Below are positions 48,744 through 58,978 of a stretch of DNA of 64,000 nt, in pieces. Location of the stretch: the NCBI GenBank assembly GCA_030448055.1, contig JAUJNR010000002.1:1049352-1113351 (forward strand), read 5' to 3'. Origin of the DNA: Pyrinomonadaceae bacterium. Its GTDB lineage: Bacteria; Acidobacteriota; Blastocatellia; Pyrinomonadales; Pyrinomonadaceae. The notes under the pieces are model-generated. The model was not told the origin of the DNA, searched no databases, and saw only the letters and a program-made list of their open reading frames with translations. A program made the position numbers and the translations under genes. The first letter of the stretch is position 1. Each line of letters begins with the position of its first letter.

Positions 48744-50198
48744 ATGCAAAACCGTCGGGAATTTTTACAACTACTTTTGGCAAGCGCGGGTGCAAGCCTC
48801 GTTTTGCCGAACATTTCTTTCGGACAATCGGCAAAAAGTTCGGCTGATGCGTGGACGACCGAGTATCCGAAAATTTTAGCCCGCATCGTGCCTCCGAAAT
48901 TTCCGAAAAAGAATTTTACAATCACCAAATACGGCGCAAAAGCTGACGGCGTAACCGATTCGACCGAAGCGTTTCGCCAGGCAATTGAGGCTTGCAATAA
49001 AGCGGGCGGCGGGCGCGTCGTCGTTCCTGCCGGAGAGTTTTCAACCGGCGCGATTCACCTGAAATCGAACGTTAACCTGCACGTCTCAAAAGGCGCGACC
49101 ATCAAATTTTCCACCGACCCGAAAGTCTATACGCCGCTCGTCTTTACGCGCTGGGAAGGAATGGAAATGATGGGTTATTCGGCTTTGATTTACGCTTTTG
49201 AACAGACGAATGTCGCCGTGACGGGCGAAGGAACTTTGGACGGTCAGGCGGCGAACGAAAATTGGTGGTTTTGGAAAGGCAATAAAGAAGACGGCTGGCG
49301 TGAAGGAATGCCGAATCAAAAACCGGCGCGCGCCAAACTTTATGAAATGATGGAGAAAAACGTTCCGGTCAAAGAAAGAATTTTCGGCGACGGCTCATAT
49401 TTGCGCCCGCAGTTTATTCAGCCGTATCGCTGCAAAAATGTTTTGATCGAAGGCGTTCGCATCATCGGCTCGCCGATGTGGGAAGTTCATCCGGTTCTGT
49501 GCGAAAACGTCACAATCAGAAAAGTCACGGTTTCGACGCACGGACCGAATAACGACGGCTGCAACCCGGAATCGTGCAAAGACGTTTTGATCGAAGACTG
49601 CTATTTCGACACCGGCGACGACTGCATAGCCATTAAATCCGGCAGAAACGCCGACGGCAGACGCCTTAACATTCCGTCGGAAAACATCATCGTCCGCAAT
49701 TGCACGATGAAGGAAGGACACGGCGGCATTACGGTCGGCAGCGAAATTTCCGGCGGCGTCCGCAATCTTTTCGCCGAAAACTGCAAGCTCGACAGCCCAA
49801 ATTTAGACCACGCACTGCGCGTTAAAAACAATGCTTCGCGCGGCGGGCTTTTAGAGAATTTTTATTTCCGCAACATCACTGTCGGACAAGTCGCCCACGC
49901 CGTTATAACGATTGATTTTAATTACGAGGAAGGGGCGAAAGGCGGATTCACGCCGGTCGTCAGAAATTACGTCGTCGAAAATCTAACAAGCGGTAAAAGC
50001 GAATATGCGATGGACGCGCAAGGTTTGGCAAACGCCCCGATTTACGGGCTGAAAATTAAAAACAGCACGTTCAATAACGTCGAAAAAGGAGCGATTGCCG
50101 AGAATTTAAAAAATGCTTCGCTCGAAAACGTTAAAATTAACGGCAAAGTCGTCAGCGATATCGGCGCCGTAAAAGTTGCGCCGAAGAAAAAGGGTTAA
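48744..50198 (+). CDS. GH28 polygalacturonase-like protein with Tat-type signal
   Basis: NRREFLQLLLASAGASL; FTITKYGAKADGVTDSTEAFRQAIEACNKAGGGRVVVPAG; GPNNDGCNPESCKDVLIEDCYFDTGDDCIAIKSG; GHGGITVGSEISGG. The ORF-track start at 48672 would translate through the hairpin. Confidence 0.92.
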   Translation: MQNRREFLQLLLASAGASLVLPNISFGQSAKSSADAWTTEYPKILARIVPPKFPKKNFTITKYGAKADGVTDSTEAFRQAIEACNKAGGGRVVVPAGEFSTGAIHLKSNVNLHVSKGATIKFSTDPKVYTPLVFTRWEGMEMMGYSALIYAFEQTNVAVTGEGTLDGQAANENWWFWKGNKEDGWREGMPNQKPARAKLYEMMEKNVPVKERIFGDGSYLRPQFIQPYRCKNVLIEGVRIIGSPMWEVHPVLCENVTIRKVTVSTHGPNNDGCNPESCKDVLIEDCYFDTGDDCIAIKSGRNADGRRLNIPSENIIVRNCTMKEGHGGITVGSEISGGVRNLFAENCKLDSPNLDHALRVKNNASRGGLLENFYFRNITVGQVAHAVITIDFNYEEGAKGGFTPVVRNYVVENLTSGKSEYAMDAQGLANAPIYGLKIKNSTFNNVEKGAIAENLKNASLENVKINGKVVSDIGAVKVAPKKKG

Positions 50199-50244
50199 TC
50201 GCTTGATATTAAACGAGGGCGAAAATCAAAACAGATAATTCATT

Positions 50245-51576
50245 ATGGCTGAATCAAATTCAATCAATCGCCGTGATTTCGTCAAATCGGCTGCCGCTAC
50301 TGCCGCGTCGGTTTTGCTGGCAAACGCTTTGCCGGTGTCGGCGGGAACGAACAAAAAACGTTACGCCATTGTCGGCACCGGACATCGCGCGACCGGAATG
50401 TGGGGCGTCGATTTGGCGAAGCGTTATTCAAACGAAATCGAATTCGTCGGTTTATGCGATAAAAACGTCAAGCGTGTCGCTGCCGGAAAACAGCTTATCG
50501 GAGTCGATTGCCCGACGTTTACGAACTTTGACGAGATGCTCGCCGCGACGAAGCCGGAAATTTTGATGGTCACGACGGTTGATTCGACGCATCATCAATT
50601 TATCACCAAAGCTCTCGCCAAAGGCATTACGGTCATCACCGAAAAGCCGATGGTTACGGAAGCGAAAGATTGTCAAGCCGTTCTCGACGCGGAGAAGAAA
50701 CACAACAACAAACTTATCGTTACCTTCAATTACCGCTACGCGCCGAAACACGAAAAAATCAAGCAGATTATTCAGGCGGGCGAAATCGGCGAAGTCACGT
50801 CGGTAAATTTCGAATGGTATCTTGACACGCGCCACGGCGCGGATTATTTTCGCCGCTGGCATCGCCTGAAAGCGGGCGGCGGAAGCCTCTGGGTTCATAA
50901 AGCGACGCATCATTTCGATTTGATAAACTGGTGGCTCGCCGCCGACCCGGTAGAAGTTTCGGCTTACGGCGATTTAAACATCTACGGCGCGAAAAACAGT
51001 CCGTTTCGTTATACGAATTGTCGCCCGTGCCCGCACAAATCCAAATGTCCTTTTTATTGGGATATGACGAAAGACGCGCGTTTGATGAAACTTTACGCCC
51101 AGGCGGAAGACGTTGACGGCTATTTCCGCGACGGCTGCGTTTTTCGCGAAGACGTCGATATTTACGATACAATGTCGGCTAATGTGAAATATTCAAACGG
51201 CGTGATGCTGAATTATTCGCTTAACGCCGCGATGCCGATTGAAGGTTACAGGCTTTCGTTTACCGGCACGCGCGGGCGGCTCGAAGTGCGCGATTACGAG
51301 CGCCAGCCGTTTGAAGTTGTGGAAAAAAGTGAAGCGTTTTTGATGAAAAATTTCACGGGAAAACGCGAAAAACTCGCCATGCCGCAAATCGAAGGCGGAC
51401 ACGCGGGCGGCGACGACCGTCTGCACGACGTGATTTTTAAGAACGCGCAGGTTCCCGATTATCTGAAATTGCCGGGCGCGCGCGCCGGCGCTTTATCGGC
51501 TTTGACCGGCATCGCGGCGCGGACGAGCGTCGAGAAAAAACGTCCGGTGAAAATTTCCGAGTTGATACGTTTATGA
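50245..51576 (+). CDS. Gfo/Idh/MocA-family oxidoreductase with Tat-type signal
   Basis: NRRDFVKSAAATAAS; YAIVGTGHRATGMWG; EKPMVTEAKDCQAVL..VTFNYRYAPKHEKIKQIIQAGEIGEV. Confidence 0.93.
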   Translation: MAESNSINRRDFVKSAAATAASVLLANALPVSAGTNKKRYAIVGTGHRATGMWGVDLAKRYSNEIEFVGLCDKNVKRVAAGKQLIGVDCPTFTNFDEMLAATKPEILMVTTVDSTHHQFITKALAKGITVITEKPMVTEAKDCQAVLDAEKKHNNKLIVTFNYRYAPKHEKIKQIIQAGEIGEVTSVNFEWYLDTRHGADYFRRWHRLKAGGGSLWVHKATHHFDLINWWLAADPVEVSAYGDLNIYGAKNSPFRYTNCRPCPHKSKCPFYWDMTKDARLMKLYAQAEDVDGYFRDGCVFREDVDIYDTMSANVKYSNGVMLNYSLNAAMPIEGYRLSFTGTRGRLEVRDYERQPFEVVEKSEAFLMKNFTGKREKLAMPQIEGGHAGGDDRLHDVIFKNAQVPDYLKLPGARAGALSALTGIAARTSVEKKRPVKISELIRL

Positions 51577-52316
51577 AAATATTGAGTGTTTTATCAATAA
51601 TTTTGCTTTTCAGTGTTTTTGCCTTCGCTCAGAAATCGCCGATTGTCGTTTACCTGGCAGGCGATTCGACACTTGCCGAAAAGAAGCTGGAAAAGCGTCC
51701 CGAAACCGGCTGGGGCGAACGGTTTCAGCAGTATTTTGACGCAGAAAAAGTAAAAATCGAAAATCACGCGCAAAACGGCAGAAGCACGAAAACTTTTATC
51801 AGCGAAAATCGCTGGCAAGCGATTGCGGACAAATTGAAGAAAGGCGATTACGTTTTTATTCAATTCGGACACAACGACCAGTCAAAAGAAAAGGGCGAGC
51901 GTTATACGCCGCCCGAAGATTTCAAGAAAAACTTAGCGCGAATGGTAGCTGACGTTCGAGCAAAAAAAGCGAATCCGATTTTGCTGACGCCCGTGATGCG
52001 TCGTCGTTTCGATAAAGACGGAAAGTTTTATGACGCGCACGGCGAGTATCCCGATTTGACCCGTAGCGTGGCGAAGGATATGAAAGTTCCGCTGATTGAT
52101 ATGCACCGTTCAAGCGAGAAATTGATAGTCAAATACGGCGCGGAAGAATCGAGGAAGTTGTTTTTGCAGTTAAAGGCTGGCGAAAATCCGAATTATCCGA
52201 ACGGCGTCGAAGATAATACGCATTTTTCTCCGCTCGGCGCGGAAGAGATGGCGAAACTGGCGGTTACGGAAATTAAAGAATCGAAAGTCGGTTTGCGAAA
52301 ATACCTGAAAAATTGA
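51573..52316 (+). CDS. Rhamnogalacturonan acetylesterase-like SGNH hydrolase (CE12)
   Basis: IVVYLAGDSTLAEK, GWGERFQQYF, NGRSTKTFI, FIQFGHNDQSKEKGERYTPPEDFKKNL, DNTHFSPLGAEEMAKL. Confidence 0.92.
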   Translation: MKILSVLSIILLFSVFAFAQKSPIVVYLAGDSTLAEKKLEKRPETGWGERFQQYFDAEKVKIENHAQNGRSTKTFISENRWQAIADKLKKGDYVFIQFGHNDQSKEKGERYTPPEDFKKNLARMVADVRAKKANPILLTPVMRRRFDKDGKFYDAHGEYPDLTRSVAKDMKVPLIDMHRSSEKLIVKYGAEESRKLFLQLKAGENPNYPNGVEDNTHFSPLGAEEMAKLAVTEIKESKVGLRKYLKN

Positions 52317-54288
52317 AGTCGCGGATCGACGCGAACGCATTCAAAAAACAAATCTATTGCCTAAGAATTAACTTTATGAAAATTCGGAAAGTCTTTATTT
52401 TACTCGCTCTGTTAATCTCATTTGTAAATTACGCCGCCGCGCAAGCAACTCCGCGTTTGTCCGAACAGTTAGCTGACACGGCGATGAATCGCATCTGGAC
52501 GGACGACGGAAATCCGGCAGGAATTCCGAGAAAATGGACTTACGATCAGGGCGTGATTTTAAAAGGCATCGAAGCGCTCTGGTATGCGACCGGCGATGTG
52601 AAGTATTACAACCACATCAAAACCGGAATGGATTTCTGGCTCGATAAAGACGGCAACATCAAAGGTTACTCCATCGACGAATACAACATCGACCATATCA
52701 CGCCGGGACGCGCGATGCTGACGCTTTACCGAGTCCCCGGAGACGCGAAATATAAAAAAGCGGTTGATACGCTGCACTCGCAGCTCAAAACTCACCCGCG
52801 CACAAAGGAAGGCGGTTTCTGGCACAAAAAGATTTACCCGAATCAAATGTGGCTCGACGGGCTCTATATGGGCGAGCCGTTTTACACGGAATATTCCGCC
52901 GTGTTCGGCGAAGATAATTACAACGACATCGCCAATCAATTTGTCTGGATGGAAAATCACGCGCGCGACGCGAAAACCGGTTTGCTTTATCATGGCTGGG
53001 ACGAGTCGCGCGAGCAAAAATGGGCGAATAAAGAAACCGGTTTGAGTCCGCACGTTTGGGGACGCGCGATGGGCTGGTATGCGATGGCGCTGGTTGATAC
53101 GCTCGATACTTTCCCGAAAAACCATCCGCGCCGCAGCGAAATCGTCGCCATTCTAAACCGCGAAGCCGCCGCCATTGAAAAATATCAGGACAAGGACGGG
53201 CTTTGGTGGGATATCGTTGATTTGCCGAACAAAGCGAAAAATTATCACGAATCGTCCGCCGCCGCGATGTTCGTTTACGCGCTCGCCAAAGGCGTGCGGC
53301 AGGGAAATTTGCCCGACAAATATCTGAAGGTCGCCGAAAAAGGCTGGGCGGGAATTAAACGAGAATTCATCGAAACTACGCCTGATGGAAAAATTAACTG
53401 GAAAGGAACGGTTTCAGTCTCGGGACTCGGCGGAAATCCTTATCGTGATGGAAGTTACGATTATATATGAGCGAGAAAGTCATCGTCAACGACCCGAAAG
53501 GTTTGGGCGCGGCTATCAAAGCCGCCGTCGAGATGGAAATGCTTGAAAAAGGGCGTGCAGGCAAAGACAAAACTGTCGTGCTCGATTCTTATTTCAATAA
53601 TGAATGGAAAAAAGACGCCAACGGGAAAATGATTTCGTGGCATTACAAATGGGACGAAATGGCAAACGGCGGTTATTCGCTCTGGGGAAACCTCTTCCGC
53701 AACTACGGCGCGCAAACCGAAACGCTCAATGCCGCGCCAACTGCCGCGATTTTGAAAAACGCCGATGTTTACATCATCGTTGACCCAGACACGGAAAAGG
53801 AAACCGAAAAGCCTAATTATGTTTCGGCAAGCGATGCGAAGACGATTGCCGATTGGGTCAATAAAGGCGGAGTTCTGGTTTTGATGGGCAATGATTTTGG
53901 AAACTCAGAGTTTGATAATTTTAATGTCTTAGCCCGAAAGTTCGGTGTTGAATTCAACAAAGACAGCAAATTCCGCGTACAGAATAATAATTTCGAAGAA
54001 GGCAAAATCACCATTGAAGCGAACAATTCAATTTTCAAAACAGCGCGAACGCTTTTTTTAAAGGAAGTCTCGACATTAAAATTGACGGCACCCGCCGGAG
54101 CGGTTTTGGAATCGAACAGCGATAAAATTATGGCGACTGCCAAATACGGTAAAGGCGCAGTTTTCGCCCTCGGCGACCCTTGGCTTTATAACGAATACGT
54201 TGACGGGCGCAAACTGCCCGGTGAATACGAAAATTTCCGCGCCGCAAGTGATTTAACCGTTTGGCTGCTTGAACAAACCGGAAAATAG
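52313..54288 (+). pseudogene. GH105 unsaturated rhamnogalacturonyl hydrolase with C-terminal ThuA/DUF4350-like domain, split by an apparent 1-nt frameshift near 53466
   Basis: ORF 52313-53470 ends ..NPYRDGSYDYI* and ORF 53467-54288 begins MSEKVIVNDPKGLGA, which continues the GH105 C-terminal motif if one T is restored (GATTAT[T]ATATGAGC). Confidence 0.75.
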
Positions 54289-54331
54289 AACGAATATCAC
54301 ATCAGCGATATATGCGTAAACACGAAAATTT

Positions 54332-54862
54332 ATGAAAATCTTCAATTTGAAAATAATTTTACCGTCGCTGATAACAATCGCCAGTTTGGGGTCGTGCGTT
54401 TTAGCGCAAACGAATCGTCAGCCGTCCGCGCCGATTCGTCCGTTTGTTGTCAAGACAAAGCAGTCGCTCGCCGATCTGGAAAAGAATTTGCGTTCGGATA
54501 ACAAAATCGAGGATTTAACCGGCGGAGCGGGAACACAGCTTCGCGTCGCCATTCAGCACGACAAGAAACGCGACGCGGCAGAAGCCGAATCGCACGACGA
54601 TTCAGACGATGTTTATTACGTTTTGGAAGGCTCGGCGCAATTGACGCTGGGCGGCAAACTAGAAAATCCGCGCGAAGCCACACCCGGCGAATGGAGAAGC
54701 CAAAGAATCGTCGGCGGCGGAACTTTTGAAATAAAAAAAGGAGATTTAATCGTCGTCCCGCGCGGTACGCCGCATCATCGCGTGAATACCAAAAACAAAG
54801 AGTTTTCGCTGATTTTAATCAAAATTTTCGCCGAGCCTTTGCCAACTGCGGCGAAGAAATAG
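54332..54862 (+). CDS. Secreted cupin-domain protein
   Basis: AEAESHDDSDDVYYVLEGSAQLTLGGKL..GGGTFEIKKGDLIVVPRGTPHHRVN. Confidence 0.88.
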   Translation: MKIFNLKIILPSLITIASLGSCVLAQTNRQPSAPIRPFVVKTKQSLADLEKNLRSDNKIEDLTGGAGTQLRVAIQHDKKRDAAEAESHDDSDDVYYVLEGSAQLTLGGKLENPREATPGEWRSQRIVGGGTFEIKKGDLIVVPRGTPHHRVNTKNKEFSLILIKIFAEPLPTAAKK

Positions 54863-54962
54863 TTAAAACGGACAAAATCAATTTCGCCGGTCGAAATCGG
54901 AAATGGCAAATAGAAGTTTTATCTTTTATAATGATGGTAAGTTAGGCGGCGGCTCGGATAAA

Positions 54963-55760
54963 ATGAACGATATTTTTTTCAAAACGATTGATACGGAGCA
55001 GCAGGGAACGAGTTCGCAGGTGGTCGTCGAGCAATTGCGCGAAATGATTCACCGCGGCGAACTGCGTTCGGGCGACCGTCTGCCGCCGGAGAGGGATTTG
55101 GCGAAAATGCTCGGCGTTTCACGTCCGACGTTACGCGCCGGAATTCGCTCGCTCGCCGCCGTCGGCGTTTTGCAATCGAAACAGGGCGCCGGAACTTTCG
55201 TCGTCGAAGCCGACGCTTCGCCCGCGCTCGACGGAAATCCTTTGCGGATGATGGCGTCGCTGCACGGTTTTACGAACGCCGAAATGTTTGAAGCGCGACT
55301 TTCGATTGAAATGGATGTCGCCCGTCTCGCCGCCGAACGCGCCACCGCCGAACAACTGGCGGCAATCAGCGAAGAAGTCGCCGAAATGTTCGCCACTTTA
55401 GATGAGCCGGAAGAATTTCTAGTTCACGATATGCGCTTTCATCAAATGATTGCCGCCGCATCGGGCAACCGAATTTTAACCGCCCTGATGAATATGGTAG
55501 CCGGAATTTTGTTTGAAATTCGCAGTAAAACCGTGCATCGCGCTCTGGATTTGAAAGAAGCGGCGGAAATGCACCGTCAGATTTACCGCTGCATCCGCGA
55601 CCGCAACCCGGAAGCGGCGCGGCAGGCGATGCGCGAACATCTGCTGCACACGAAAAAAGCGCAGGAATCGGAACTCATGAACGATTCAGCTCGACTGAAT
55701 AATTCAGAAGGCGCACAAAGAAAAATGAATGGAAAAGTAAACTTAGCAAAGCGCGTTTGA
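54963..55760 (+). CDS. FadR-type GntR transcriptional regulator
   Basis: VVEQLREMIHRGELRSGDRLPPERDLAKMLGVSRPTLRAGIRSLAAVGVLQSKQGAGTFV plus FCD domain. Confidence 0.94.
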   Translation: MNDIFFKTIDTEQQGTSSQVVVEQLREMIHRGELRSGDRLPPERDLAKMLGVSRPTLRAGIRSLAAVGVLQSKQGAGTFVVEADASPALDGNPLRMMASLHGFTNAEMFEARLSIEMDVARLAAERATAEQLAAISEEVAEMFATLDEPEEFLVHDMRFHQMIAAASGNRILTALMNMVAGILFEIRSKTVHRALDLKEAAEMHRQIYRCIRDRNPEAARQAMREHLLHTKKAQESELMNDSARLNNSEGAQRKMNGKVNLAKRV

Positions 55761-56208
55761 AACTACAAATTCTCACTCAGTTCTCTGATTTTTTCTAAAT
55801 ACTGCCGCGCCCTTTCCCCAATTTCACCCGCTCGATTTTCACGTAAAGCCTGTAAATCAACCAAATCCGTACCGACTCCGACCGCAAACGCGCCCGCGGC
55901 GAAAAATCGGCAATCGTTACGCACGAAACGCCGCCGGTCGGCATCATTTCAATATGTGGAAAAAGCGTTTTCAAAGTTTTCAGATATTTCGCGCCGCCGA
56001 GCGTGTCGCACGGGAAAACTTTCACTGCGTTCGCGCCCGCTTTCCAAGCCGTCAGGATTTCGGTCGGCGTTAAACAGCCGGGCATTACGGCGATTTCGGT
56101 TGCCCGGCAAAATTTTACGGTTTCAGCGTCAAATGCCGGACCGACAACAAATTTCGCTCCGGCTTGTACACATTTTTCGGCTTGTTTTACATCTAATACA
56201 GAAATAAT

Positions 56209-56703
56209 TTAGGTTGGTGTTGTATCCAGCCAACCATAAAAGGTTAATTTTTTCACCCGTGAGCCGTCTTTCAGAAACGGCTCAATTGCTTTTATCACCG
56301 CTTCTTCAATCGCTTCGAGACTTTCAAAAACACGATTCTTTAATTCCTTTCGCAGCTCTTTGAAAAGTCGCTCGACCGGATTTAGTTCCGGCGAGTATGC
56401 CGGAAGATGTTCAATCAACAGTTCTTCTCTGACTTTCAAACGAGTGCTGCGATGCGCCGCCGCCCCGTCCGTGATTAGTCTGACGGCTGTTTGCTCGCCG
56501 ACGAAACTTGCAAATTCATCCACAAATACTTGAAAACTTTCCACCGTCATATCAGGCAAAATTAACGCAAACAATTCACCCGAACGCGGGTTTAAAGCTG
56601 CTGACAAATATCCGTATTCATACCCGATGATTTGCTCTCCCGAGGGGCGAACCGCTTTTGCCGTCCATCTCCGCCCCAACTCGGTGCGCGTTCCAAAGCG
56701 CAT
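56209..56703 (-). CDS. IS630-family transposase, DDE part (OrfB)
   Basis: MRFGTRTELGRRW..LITDGAAAHRS..LPAYSPELNPVERLFKELRKELKNRVF. Confidence 0.93.
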   Translation of the reverse strand: MRFGTRTELGRRWTAKAVRPSGEQIIGYEYGYLSAALNPRSGELFALILPDMTVESFQVFVDEFASFVGEQTAVRLITDGAAAHRSTRLKVREELLIEHLPAYSPELNPVERLFKELRKELKNRVFESLEAIEEAVIKAIEPFLKDGSRVKKLTFYGWLDTTPT

Positions 56704-56732
56704 CTCATCCTGAAAATAAAACGCTTCATCGG

Positions 56733-57230
56733 TTACTCGTGTGGCAAAGTTTTTTTATATTCGAGCTGTTCTTCCAAAGAGGCTTTTTTATTGAATGGGC
56801 GCGGCACTTTTGCCTTAATTCTCAACCGGGAAAAGAGCAGTGAAATTCCACCTTGTGTGTAACTGACCGCAAACTCTTTGGTTAAAAATTGACCTGCTTC
56901 GCGCTGACTGGCAAAGCCATTTTCCGTCGAGGCTCGCTCAATGACTTTTCTTTGTTGTTCATTACTGAGCTTTGACGAGCGCGGTTTCCAATCAAGCCGC
57001 AAATACTGACTCAAACCGTTATCTCGATATTTATGCCATAAATCATAACCGTGTTTTGGCGTGATTCCGCAAATTTGACAAGCATCTTTGATTGAATCGG
57101 TTTCCTGACTTTTGAGCAATCGCAGTAATTGAACTCGTAATCTGATCCGCGCATCTTTTTCCTTCTTTTCTTGTTCTCGCAATTGCTCAACGGTTTCAAT
57201 AATAAGAGCCGGAAAATCTAATTTTCTCAT
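56733..57230 (-). CDS. IS630-family transposase, HTH part (OrfA)
   Basis: DACQICGITPKHGYDLWHKYRDNGLSQYL..YTQGGISLLFSRLRIKAKVPRPFNKKAS. Confidence 0.9.
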   Translation of the reverse strand: MRKLDFPALIIETVEQLREQEKKEKDARIRLRVQLLRLLKSQETDSIKDACQICGITPKHGYDLWHKYRDNGLSQYLRLDWKPRSSKLSNEQQRKVIERASTENGFASQREAGQFLTKEFAVSYTQGGISLLFSRLRIKAKVPRPFNKKASLEEQLEYKKTLPHE

Positions 57231-57507
57231 TCGGTCAGCTTAACACACCTACCTTATTTATTTCTGTATAAAACCGTTCCCGCGCGAGCAAAACGTCGGA
57301 ATTTTCTGTATTTAATTCGGCGATTAATTCCGGCGCGTTCGGCACTGTCATCGTTATTTCGAAAACCTTAATGCCGCATTTTAATAATATTTCAATCGCT
57401 TGCCGCGCATCGTTTGCGTCGTTCGCGCGAACGACACAAACGAGTTTTTCGCGTTTGATTGTTTCTATAACTGCTTGTTTTTCCAATTAGTTATTCTGAC
57501 GAACAAA

Positions 57508-58887
57508 TTAAACTTCGCCAAGCTGTGCCGGTTCAAGTCGCGGCGCGAGTAGGTGAATAATCAGCAAAGCAATCAAATACGCAGAAGCCGCAATAGCGAA
57601 AATCGGCACGTAGCTTCCGGTTAATTGCAGGATTTGCCCGACGACGAGCGCGATCAACATTCCGCCGATTGAGCCGAACATTCCGCCGATGCCGACCACC
57701 GAACCGACTGCCTGACGCGGAAACATATCCGAGGCGAGCGTGAAAATATTCGCCGACCAACCCTGATGCGCCGCCGCCGCGATGCCAATGAGCAGAACCG
57801 CTATCCATAAATTTGCCGTCTGCGCTGCGAAAACAATCGGCACGACCGCGAGCGCGCAAATCAGCATCGCCGTTTTGCGTCCGGCGTTGATTGACCATCC
57901 GCGCTTGATTAAAGCCGAAGAAAGCCAGCCGCCGCCGATTGAGCCGACATCGGCGATGATGTAAATAATGGCGAGCGGAATGCCGAAATTTTTCAAATCC
58001 AAACCGTGCTGTTTATTCAGAAAATCCGGCAGCCAGAAAAGATAAACCCACCAAATCGGGTCGGTTAAAAATTTTCCGAGCGCGAAAGCCCACGTTTGCC
58101 GGTGCGGAAAAAGCCGCGCCCACGGAATTTTAACTGTTGATTCGGGCGGATCGGATCGGATATAAGCGAGTTCGGCTCTGGAAAGTTTCGGGTCTTCTTC
58201 GGGTTTGCGGTAAATCAAAAGCCAGAAAACCAGCCAGATGAAACCGATTGCGCCGGTGATGATAAACGCCATCTGCCAGCCGTAGTTTAACGCAATCCAC
58301 GGTACGACGAGTGGGGTAGTCAGCGCGCCGACGTTTGTACCCGAATTGAAAATGCCGGTCGCTAGGGCGCGTTCTTTTTTCGGAAACCATTCGGAGGTCG
58401 TTTTAATAGCCGCGGGAAAATAACCTGCTTCGCCGATGCCCAGCGCAAAACGCGCGGCGGCAAATCCCATCACCGAATAGGCGAGCGCGTGCGCCATCGC
58501 CGCCAGACTCCAAACGGTAATCGAAAGCGAAGACCCGAGGCGCGTCCCGATTCTGTCAATCAAACCTCCGACGAGCAAAAGTCCGAGCGCGTAAGCCGCC
58601 TGAAACGAAAAAACAATCCAACTGTATTCGACTTCCGTCCAGCCGATTTCCGCTTGCAGCGTCGGTTTTAAGATTCCGATCACCTGCCGGTCAATATAGT
58701 TAATCGTCGCGGCGAAAAACAGCAGCGCGCAAATCACCCAGCGTCGTCTGCCGATGCGCTCGTTAATCACGTCCAGAGCGGCAACAGCCGCGCCCGTCGC
58801 GCTCGCGCCCGCCGAAGCAGGTGGCGAAATTTCCGACGCGGATTTCGGCTCTTCGATTTCCTCGATTATAGTTTGTGCGTCATTCAT
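57508..58887 (-). CDS. MFS transporter, hexuronate transporter (ExuT)-like
   Basis: RRWVICALLFFAATINYIDRQVIGILKPTLQAEIGWTEVEYSWIVFSFQAAYALGLLLVGGLIDRIGTRLG; GEAGYFPAAIKTTSEWFPKKERALATGIFNSGTNVGAL. Confidence 0.92.
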   Translation of the reverse strand: MNDAQTIIEEIEEPKSASEISPPASAGASATGAAVAALDVINERIGRRRWVICALLFFAATINYIDRQVIGILKPTLQAEIGWTEVEYSWIVFSFQAAYALGLLLVGGLIDRIGTRLGSSLSITVWSLAAMAHALAYSVMGFAAARFALGIGEAGYFPAAIKTTSEWFPKKERALATGIFNSGTNVGALTTPLVVPWIALNYGWQMAFIITGAIGFIWLVFWLLIYRKPEEDPKLSRAELAYIRSDPPESTVKIPWARLFPHRQTWAFALGKFLTDPIWWVYLFWLPDFLNKQHGLDLKNFGIPLAIIYIIADVGSIGGGWLSSALIKRGWSINAGRKTAMLICALAVVPIVFAAQTANLWIAVLLIGIAAAAHQGWSANIFTLASDMFPRQAVGSVVGIGGMFGSIGGMLIALVVGQILQLTGSYVPIFAIAASAYLIALLIIHLLAPRLEPAQLGEV

Positions 58888-58978
58888 TAATTTTGTCCTT
58901 AGGTTTAAAGTAGGTCGGAACTCGCGCTTTCGGCGCAGTATTTGGCATTTGAAAGCCGCCGGACGCGTAGCACAAAAT

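Larger units (their letters stand above)
56196..57268 (-). mobile_element. IS630-family insertion sequence (TA target)
   Basis: IRs TACAGAAATAATTTAGGTTGGTG / TACAGAAATAAATAAGGTAGGTG flanked by TA; two overlapping transposase ORFs. Confidence 0.92.
55763..57486 (-). pseudogene. eda: KDPG/KHG aldolase, disrupted by IS630 and two apparent 1-nt frameshifts
   Basis: N-part MEKQAVIETIKREKLVCVVRANDANDARQAIEILLKCGIKVFEITMTVPNAPELIAEL; C-part LDVKQAEKCVQAGAKFVVGPAFDAETVKFC..MPGCLTPTEILTAWKAGANAVKVFPCDTLGGAKYLKTLKTLFPHIEMMPTGGVS. Confidence 0.88.
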
